Shown here: positions 57,043 to 64,000 of the stretch, in pieces
How positions within the stretch are numbered: position 1 is the first letter of the stretch
How the letters are laid out: every line of letters starts with the position of its first letter
NCBI GenBank assembly: GCA_029237695.1
Contig: CM055267.1
Coordinates: 7,772,036-7,836,035 of the forward strand
Direction of reading: 5' to 3'
Length of the DNA stretch: 64,000 nt
DNA from: Conchocele bisecta
Taxonomy: Eukaryota > Mollusca > Bivalvia > Lucinida > Thyasiridae
Position numbers and translations under genes: made by a program
The notes under the pieces: generated by a model
What the model was told of the DNA's origin: nothing
The model's input: the letters and a program-made list of their open reading frames with translations, nothing else
The model's database searches: none

Positions 57043-57197
57043 CAGAGCCCCGTAGGGGACGTAGAATTATTTTCTTTATTAATTCGTTCCCACGAAATAA
57101 CAATTCGTTCCCTCAATTTAACAATTCGTTCCCACGAATCCATCAATTTAACAATTCGTTCCACGAAATAACAATTTGTCCCCTGCGCGGCTCCGTA
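57043..57197. repeat. Family R, short copy
   Basis: TACAGAGCCCCGTAGGGGAC start and GCGCGGCTCCGTA end, with about four 21-bp units (AACAATTCGTTCCCACGAA) in direct orientation only. Confidence 0.85.
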
Positions 57198-57239
57198 GAA
57201 TGTAAATAGTTTTTTTATCTGTACATGTATAATACAGTA

Positions 57240-57452
57240 TTAACCCTTCCTACGCTGTTGACGGAAACTGCCGTCTGCTGTTTTTCATTTTTGCTTTATT
57301 TCTTAACAAAAAACTGGTTTTGACAGCACATGAGAATCGTCTCCACTGGAGACGATTCTCATGTGCTGTCAAAATCAGGTTTTGTCGAGAAATATTGAAA
57401 ATAAAACATTTCCAGCAGACGACAACATTTAATTCAGCGTAGTAAGGGTTAA
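57240..57452. repeat. Fold-back element, family F (variant)
   Basis: TTAACCCTTCCTACGCTG to CAGCGTAGTAAGGGTTAA. Core GAGAATCGTCTCCACTGGAG with CAGCACAT arms, as in the copy at 22975. Confidence 0.9.
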
Positions 57453-57515
57453 TAGGTACCATCCTATCACCAAGTCGAGGGCCCGTGCTCTACGATATTG
57501 CCTTCGTCTAGCGTT

Positions 57516-57905
57516 ATTCAAGGTGCATGATCACGTGGTTACAACAACAATAACAACGTCGCCCAATCCAAAGTAAGTATTATTTGATATTTTCCTTAAT
57601 ATGCAACGGATGTTGATGAAATATGACGCAGCAAACGCGTCTTCATGGGCTGCATTTGGTGGTCTATGGGAGTTTGGCACAGACTTATGTCGTTTTTGCG
57701 AATAATCGATCTGTGTCGGAGACACGGAAATTGATTCTTCGCAAAAACGACAGAAGTTTGTGCGAAAATAAAGAGACCACCAAATGCAGCTTAACAATGC
57801 GCCATATTACATTACAATCCGTAACGTAATAAGGACACTATACAATAATACGTACTTTGAATATGTACTTATTGTTGTTGTTAGTACCACCTGATCATAC
57901 ACATT
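57516..57905. mobile_element. Long inverted-repeat element with nested inner arms
   Basis: Outer arms TTCAAGGTGCATGATCACGT and, inverted, ACCTGATCATACACATT. Inner arms of about 53 bp at 57649-57700 and 57738-57790 (GCTGCATTTGGTGGTCT .. GTCGTTTTTGCGAA) surround an ATTGATTCTTC-type loop. No coding capacity. Confidence 0.8.
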
Positions 57906-58228
57906 GTTATTGGACTATCGATAATATTGTACAAGTTTATGTCCCCGATAAATTGTCAAAAAGTAGTCCATTTAATCAACCCTATTATATTTCCAAGTGA
58001 TTAAACGTGATTTAAATCATATATTTCAGAGTTCTCATTTACCAACAAAAGAGTACGTCAATGCTCCCGGGCATTTTTTGTGACGATCCATGTAAAAATA
58101 ATGTACGTAACATCAACATCGCAGTATGATGGAAAACAGAATGCTGCTCCCAATACGTGGCAAGTGAACAAAAATGCGGGTAACTTGTTTGCCTTAGTGT
58201 GTGTTTGTCGGATTCCATTATTACAGAG
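57906..58228. other. Spacer, nothing recognised
   Basis: GTCCCCGATAAATTGTCAAA near 57942 resembles a piece of family C; otherwise nothing. Confidence 0.45.
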
Positions 58229-58488
58229 CTCCAGATAAGGTGCGTATTTGCGTAAATACCCAATTAAAATTGCCAAAAACCCAATTGAAACATCTTGGTA
58301 TTTCATTAGAATTGTCTCCAAGGAAATACCAAGATGTGTTTTCATTTAAAAGCAAACTATTGAATAAGTGCGGTCTACTGTGTAAACAGTAGCGTGATTC
58401 TATTTTACGCAATTACAATTGTGAAATACCCAATTTCTTCAGAAATGATGGAGTAACAATACTCAATTACTAATTCATTATCTGGAGC
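58229..58488. repeat. Fold-back element, family G (shortened)
   Basis: GCTCCAGATAAGGTGCG to CATTATCTGGAGC; the central palindrome is replaced by a CATCTTGGTATTTC / GAAATACCAAGATG pair. Confidence 0.87.
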
Positions 58489-58624
58489 ACTGATTATTAC
58501 ATTTCAATTGGAGTTTATTCATGTGTCAGTGTACATGGTGTATGCCTGCCATGTGCCCGGATTATATGCTCTCGCATCGAATGAAAATTCTCAGTATCGT
58601 GAAAACAATGAGGAGCTGGAATCA

Positions 58625-58722
58625 TTATAGGAATGAATGGCCTTTTTGTGGAATTTATCGGGGTATAAATTTGGAAAATACGCGGGAATACTGGACGAAG
58701 CGATAAAAAATTACAATTTTCG

Positions 58723-58766
<44 letters not shown>

Positions 58767-59068
58767 GATTTTTTTCGAAAATGTAATTGTTTTACGCCTC
58801 GTCCAGTATTCCCGCGACTTTTCCAAGTCTATATCCCCGATAAATTCCACAAAAAGGCCATTCATTCCTTATAATTCCAACATTTTAAATGAATTCATCA
58901 AGAAAATGTGTTTATTTTCCGTTTTCTTAAGAATTATTTTAACTGCGCCTGACGGTTACTGAAAGTAGTTAGGCGTGGGAGTTTACTGGGATATAAATTT
59001 CGGACAGAGACTTGCTACGGGCCAATCAAATGTTAGGGAATTGTGTAAATATTTTTGTGATGGAATTA
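58625..59068. repeat. Bipartite element, family C, with poly-A in its loop
   Basis: The hairpin 58625-58872 has arms of about 100 bp (GAATGAATGGCCTTTTTGTG .. AATACTGGACGA) and a loop with a run of about 40 A. Flanking ATTACAATTTTCGA/TCGAAAATGTAATT pairs sit inside. The 200-bp unit (TAATTCCAACA .. TGATGGAATTA) follows. Confidence 0.88.
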
Positions 59069-59417
59069 TTGAGCTTTAAAATATCTACATTATAACATGT
59101 GCCAACCAGCTGTCAGTGTCCCGTGTGTTCACCTGGCCAGTGACAGTCGGCATGTCAATTAGCAAACACGTTACAAAACATCGCTTGATTGATAATACTG
59201 TTAGTCCACTTTACAGTAATAGCCGTTCAAAAACAAACACGCTATGAGTATTACCTGCACACAAATACCACACAGGTTAATGTCGTGAATGTCGAAATAT
59301 GTCTCTGTCAGATGTTGAAGGTAATACATAAGTCCCTGATGCAATTAAAATACAAATACAGAAAATCATATTGGCATTAAACATACACATACTAAGTTTT
59401 AGCCTAATAAACCGTTT
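59069..59417. other. Intergenic, nothing recognised
   Basis: No exon or element seen. Confidence 0.5.
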
Positions 59418-59606
59418 AACCCTTACAATGCTGAATTCATTTTGCGTCGTCTGCTGAATATTTTACCATTTTTCTCATCAAAAACATGGTTTGGCAGAAC
59501 TTTTATTCTAAAATGCTGCCAAACAATGTTTTTTACTGAGAGAAAAGACAAAATATGAATTATCAGCAGACGACTATTTTCGGTTGCCGCATTGTAAGGG
59601 TGAATA
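59418..59606. repeat. Fold-back element, family F
   Basis: TTAACCCTTACAATGCTG to the CATTGTAAGGGTGAA end; TCGTCTGCTGA arms, centre deleted. Confidence 0.85.
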
Positions 59607-59623
59607 CATGTGTATGTTTAAAG

Positions 59624-59711
59624 CCAATATTGATGTATTTATTTGTATTTCTATTTTATTAGACAAACCGTTAATAAAATAGGACTACAAATAAATACAT
59701 CAATATTGGCA
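59624..59711. repeat. Inverted repeat, about 36-bp arms
   Basis: GCCAATATTGATGTATTTAT .. ATTTTATTA mirrored after a 12-nt loop. The flanking words (GTATGTTTA / TAAACATACG) suggest the symmetry extends further. Confidence 0.88.
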
Positions 59712-59962
59712 GTAAACATACGCACACTATGCATTTAGCCTAATAAACAGTTTAATACATGCACCCTGGCGAGATGCAAACCGTTGTCGTTTGACAATAC
59801 CTTTGTGATCCTATCTGCTATTTTCAGAAATGACAACCTTCAACATTCAGGTATATCATAACACAGTAATACGCCCCGCGTGTAGTGTGTTGTATACACA
59901 GGTGTCATATTTGTACAAAGGCTTTGTAAAACGTCAGACAAACATACAGCTTTAAACCTAGG

Positions 59963-60163
59963 TTAATTCTTACAACGCTGAATTACATTTTCTCCTTTGT
60001 TGTTTATTTACTACTTTACTCATCAAACAATGGTTCGACAGCACGTTTAGAATCATTTCCAATGGAAATGATTCTAAAGTGCTGTCAAACCATTTTTTTA
60101 TTGACAAAGAAGACAAAATATAAAACAAAAGCAGACGACAGTTTCCCGTATTCTAAGGGTTAA
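59963..60163. repeat. Fold-back element, family F
   Basis: GGTTAATTCTTACAACGCTG to TTCTAAGGGTTAA; core AGAATCATTTCCAATGGAAA. Confidence 0.87.
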
Positions 60164-60566
60164 AGTTCCCGTTACATTGGATAGCAAACACAGTAAAGAA
60201 TACCACAATGACTATAGTCCAAACTGACATATTGTTATAACCTTATGTACATATGCCTGTCAACTACACACAACTACCGACATTACTTAGATCTACTCGG
60301 GCACTATGCTTAACACACCATAACATCGGTATGGTCGAATGGCTTGGCACTTCTAGGTTTGTTTGTGATTGCATGACTGATAACCACGCACCGTTCAAAC
60401 CAAAACATTCACACTGATTATGCAACAATCAGCTGGGAACATATCATATGATATCACAAGTGTACCAACAAAAACATGATGACACATATATTGTCGGATA
60501 TGTTACGCACGCATATACATTTACCGGCAATGTTTGGTGAATTTAAGTTGTTGTAGCTCTCGTGTC
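60164..60566. other. Intergenic, nothing recognised
   Basis: No exon or element seen. Confidence 0.55.
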
Positions 60567-60800
60567 TACGGAGTCCCGCAGGGGACGTAGAATTCTTTTT
60601 ATTAATTCGTTCCCACGAAATATCAATTCGTTCCCTCAATTTAACAATTCGTTCCCTTAATTTTGCAATTCGTTCCCACGAAATAACAATTCGTTCCGAC
60701 GGGAACGAATTGTTATATCGTGGGAACGAATTGTTAATTAGAGGGAACGAATTGTTATTTCGTGGGAACGAATTAATAAAAAAAAATCCATGTCCCCTGT
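60567..60800. repeat. Family R with inverted minisatellite halves
   Basis: TACGGAGTCCCGCAGGGGAC start. Five direct GTTCCC units are followed after CGACGG by three or four inverted units (GGGAACGAATTGTTA), then the TCCATGTCCCCTG right end, whose last bases are lost. Confidence 0.85.
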
Positions 60801-62039
60801 GTGTATGTGGTTCTCCCAGACCATGGGGTATACCAAGATATGTAGCTTGTTTCACAATAATTAAATTAAAGCCCATTGCACGAGGAAAACATTGCTTTTT
60901 CGAACGTAATGCATATATACTTATTTATAACGGGTGGTCAATGAACATTTATTCCACAATATAAATCTACATGTATTTGTTTGTGTGGCCCGAGAATATT
61001 CTTCACTTGATTCCAAGTATTATGAGAATATTGTTCACTTGATTCCAAGTATTATGAGGACAGAAGCAAGACTTGCTCGAAAAAATAGGACATAAACATT
61101 TAATGTTCGCATAATATGTTAAAATTGATGACTTACGTTCAAATATAATGTACGATGTTGGCGACAAGGCATGACAGACACACTAGAATGTCATATTGTG
61201 ACTCACAGGTAACGTGTATACCGTATTAAGCAGAGCTGGGATTAATCGTTATTAGGGCGAAACGTAACAGAAAACATAGCATTGAATACGGGCAACAATA
61301 GGACATGTATGTGATCGGCGTGAATGGCGATATTGATATTGGCGACAATGGCTGCCACGCACGGCAGCGTGGAACGCTAGGACGGGTCGATAGCCCGCTA
61401 CCCGTGTTTACATGGACGTGCTTCGTTAGCCGGGCGCACATGGCAGTCATCGTGTCACAAACTATAATAACAGCCCTGAACTACACTCGCAGAACACAAC
61501 ATAGACCCGCCAACCCTCTCACAAACCACACCAACTACAGCCGCAGACCTGAACTACACTGACAGATCGCAAACTACACTCTCAGACCACAAACTACAAC
61601 CATAGACACAAACAACCCTCGCAGACCTGTCAAAAACAACATACATTATTAACAAACCACAAACTGCACTCGCAGACTGCAAACTAACGGCGTGTCGTGT
61701 TAACTGCTATGCCATGGAAGGTATTAGTGCAAGATGGCGTCCATGTTCCAGACTTAGCCACCTCCTTCCATTGACCTCTTCAATCCTTCAGAATTTCAAC
61801 TGGAGTCTACTCGTACATTTCAGAGGGCAATGCGATAATAAGAACGTACCGCGTTATTGTCTGTTCTCGTGATAAGATCATTATCAATATCAGGGCCCGG
61901 GGGGCACTCTGACAGGTATCATATGGCTGCCCGCGGGCCGCGACATATTGACCACCGGTTCATAAACCGGACATTATAACAGTCCGACCAACCTAGCCAG
62001 CGTAGCATTATCATGTGCATTGGTGTAGGCTAATACGGG
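60801..62039. other. Intergenic with two minor tandem patterns
   Basis: A 33-bp unit with CTTGATTCCAAGTATTATGA is duplicated at 61000-61059. 61480-61690 is a degenerate array of ACTACACTCGCAGAC and CACAAACTACA variants. A CpG-rich stretch 61365-61450 carries frames without support. Confidence 0.5.
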
Positions 62040-62250
62040 TTTAACCGTTTCAGCACCACAGGCCATAATTCAATGTTTACAAACACTACAGATCCAGATG
62101 AGCCGGCTCGTAACGAGCTGTCTCATCAGGATCTGCAGTGTTTGCCAGTATTTTAGATTGTTTGAACCACACCACGTTTCGTATAAATGGAACAGTCTAA
62201 ACATTAACATAGAAACATCAAAGGCAGATATTTGGCGGTGAAAGGGTTAA
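62040..62250. repeat. Fold-back element, family D
   Basis: TTTAACCGTTTCAGCACC start, AGCCGGCTCGTAACGAGCTG centre, GGTGAAAGGGTTAA end. Confidence 0.85.
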
Positions 62251-62706
62251 TGTGTTGGCCACCCCGTATGTAAAGTATCCATACTGTTACGAGTATGGAA
62301 TCAATTCGATGTGAGAATGTGCACACTGATCAGGATCTACACATGTCACGGTGTCACCGATATGCGGCGTGGTTGCCGGCGGCCCCACCATCCGTACACA
62401 GCCCCGGAGCCCGACTGTCGCCCGAGCCATCAACGTAATCCAGATCACGTCACAATGCCAAACAGGCACACACGGCATTGTTATCGCGGTTACTGCCATT
62501 GTTGTCACAAATCATTGTTGTTTTAATAAATATTTGCGTTCAATGTGGGAAAACTGCAGTACAGTGAAACCTCTCCGAACCGGACACCAAGAAAACAACC
62601 TGTGATATTATGTTTGATGAGTTTCCTGGTCATTTATCTCAGGTGACAATGTCGGTTCGTGATCGCATAGCACACATCCATGGCTCAGAATGATCAAATG
62701 CCCGAT
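62251..62706. other. Intergenic with one family H arm
   Basis: ACAGTGAAACCTCTCCGAAC at 62561 is a lone H arm. TCGCATAGCACACAT.CATGGCTCAGAA.GATCAA at 62661 is also seen at 18101, so a larger repeat surrounds this H copy and the one at 18151. Confidence 0.55.
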
Positions 62707-62779
62707 TGACAGCGAAACCTCTATAAACCGGACACCCTGGGGACCTCCCAGGGTGTCCGGTTTAGATAGGTTTCACTGT
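62707..62779. repeat. Short fold-back, family H
   Basis: ACAGCGAAACCTCTATAAAC and inverse, with ACCCTGGGGACCTCCCAGGGT centre. Confidence 0.9.
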
Positions 62780-63508
62780 ACATGGTCATCATTTGGAATG
62801 ATCGCTGCAATGTCGCGACGTCATTGCGAAATCAAAGATGCAACGTATTACATGCGGAAAACCCCTTTATGTGTACAGAGACATGTGGCCATGTTGTATA
62901 CTTCTCACATGAAATAATGAAACTATTTAGACATTTCCGGGGTGGGTCTGCAGCATGTAAAAGGTATAACACTATATAGAATAGACACTACCAGTTCAGG
63001 GTGTATCTGTGTGATAGTCTGCAACATCCATCATGTAACATTAGAAATATCACATAGCATATATTGAAGTCTTATACCACCATACAGCGATGCAGTATTG
63101 CAGGTATGGGGGCTGTGTGTCTTGTAGTGAGTGAATAGACACACGAATGGACGGACGAACAGCAACGTGGAGATACCAATAGCCTAATATATGTATTCTC
63201 GAAAGGACGGGCGATAAAGAAATGTCGTGAAATTATAGAAATTAAATCACGTGGGAAATATCTATGGCTGGGACTGGAGAAATCGGGATTATGGAATTTG
63301 CAACCTGTGAAGCCCTGGATCAGCCCGCGCATCAGCGCAGTTTATCAGGGTCTGCACAGTTCACATTCAGTCAGTAAAGCACATCTAAAGCTTCTACCAA
63401 ACAGTATAGATCCGTATCGGGCTGCATGACATCCCCAACTATTCCAGTCCGAGACACATACACATATGCTAATATATAGCACATATACAAATATACAACT
63501 ATCTACTG
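62780..63508. other. Downstream of, or intron in, the right-hand gene
   Basis: No exon recognised. 63318-63362 (ATCAGCCCGCGCATCAGCG .. TCAGGGTCTGCAC) is a faint family D-like hairpin. Confidence 0.45.
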
Positions 63509-64000
63509 CTACGAAGACAAACACTTGCCTTTTCCGGCGCCGCCCTTATCTGGTGAGGAGTCCCCCTCTTGGTCCACGGGGCCCTGCTCGCCGCCGTGCT
63601 GTTGTTGCTGTTGCTGCTGTTGCTGTTGTTGTTGTTGGAGCTGGAACTGGTGGTACTGTTGTTGCAGCAGCTCCTGATGCTGGGCGATTGTCTGGGGCAG
63701 CATCTCAATGATTGTGTGTGCCACCATCTGGCCGCCCGCCTGCCCGCCCTCCCCCGTCGCGTCCACCACCTGTACGCACGCGTCGCCCGGGCCCGCGGGC
63801 TGCATCACTTGTAGCTGGGGCTGACCGGCCTGTGACTGAACAACCTGTAGCTGGGGCTGGCCCGACTGTGTCTGTGACTGGACCACCTGCAGCTGTGGTT
63901 GCCCGGACTGGGTATGTGATTGGACCACCTGTAGCTGGGGCTGGCCGGACTGTGATTGTGATTGGACCACTTGTAACTGGGGCTGGCCGGACTGTGACTG
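63509..64000 (-). CDS. Glutamine-rich protein, C-terminal part or internal exon (partial)
   Basis: The frame is open from the window edge (64000) to a TAG at 63509, so the start is outside. It begins with about five copies of a 14-residue unit (GQPQLQVVQSQSQS), i.e. a 42-bp coding minisatellite at 63810-64000. Then come GDACVQVVDATGEGG, a possible helix (MVAHTIIEMLPQTIAQHQEL), a mixed CAG/CAA poly-Q tract (about 63601-63640) and an acidic/basic tail (DQEGDSSPDKGGAGKGK). The tail holds AAAAG|GCAAGT at 63529/63528, an ideal GC-type splice donor. So the coding may either stop at 63509 or splice out six codons earlier. Q-rich segments with hydrophobic spacers are known from activation domains such as those of NF-Y subunits; no DNA-binding region is visible, so identity is open. 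It probably acts in the nucleus (inference). Confidence 0.65.
   Translation of the reverse strand, partial: QSQSGQPQLQVVQSQSQSGQPQLQVVQSHTQSGQPQLQVVQSQTQSGQPQLQVVQSQAGQPQLQVMQPAGPGDACVQVVDATGEGGQAGGQMVAHTIIEMLPQTIAQHQELLQQQYHQFQLQQQQQQQQQQQQQHGGEQGPVDQEGDSSPDKGGAGKGKCLSS

Overview
The window reads as nuclear DNA of an invertebrate animal, most likely a mollusc and probably a bivalve. It is about 60 percent AT with almost no long open frames of normal composition. It is crowded with short fold-back elements, some of whose ends (the AGCCGGCTCGT-centred, CCTCTCTAAACCGGACA and TGTAGACC..GATCAGACTG families) I associate from memory with bivalve genomes; no database was searched. There is no bacterial or viral gene organisation, operon, CRISPR array or rRNA gene.

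Host coding sequence is sparse and is all on the minus strand. At 10053-10290 there is a plausible first coding exon (79 codons plus one base, good start context, clean GT donor) of an unrecognised, tyrosine- and methionine-rich protein that could be a developmental transcription factor. At the right edge (63509-64000, running out of the window) there is a glutamine-rich frame with an in-frame 42-bp minisatellite and a poly-Q tract, ending either at a stop or at a GC-type splice donor. No exons were found between them, so the rest is intergenic or intronic.

Mobile-element protein remnants are limited to a decayed 1.8-kb Tc1/mariner copy with 32-bp terminal repeats (43293-45096) and a 5'-truncated reverse-transcriptase tail of a LINE (52735-53690). 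Two tRNA-like pol III heads (945-1022 and about 56675-56742) suggest SINEs.

Non-autonomous elements form about twenty recurring families, lettered A to T here. Several insertions are dated by nesting: B inside A at a TTAA site; C inside B; a hAT-like element inside family I, itself inside family J; a hAT-like element with a 5-bp target duplication inside the Tc1 transposase; J inside the LINE; and family D embedded at the same junction in three copies of family Q.

Tandem arrays are the other theme. The largest, 32905-37170, is about 130 copies of a 32-bp TACACACACA-rich unit. It is stop-free in all three minus frames and so creates a spurious 1179-codon cysteine-rich frame. Others are 36 bp x about 16 (11904-12477), 55 bp x 5 identical (26045-26319), 48 bp x 4 identical (51441-51632), 53 bp x 3, 33 bp x about 5, 25 bp x 4, and a 21-bp unit carried inside fold-back family R. 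I did not find a convincing new multi-gene system; the most unusual material is the nested and composite repeats and the stop-free minisatellite.
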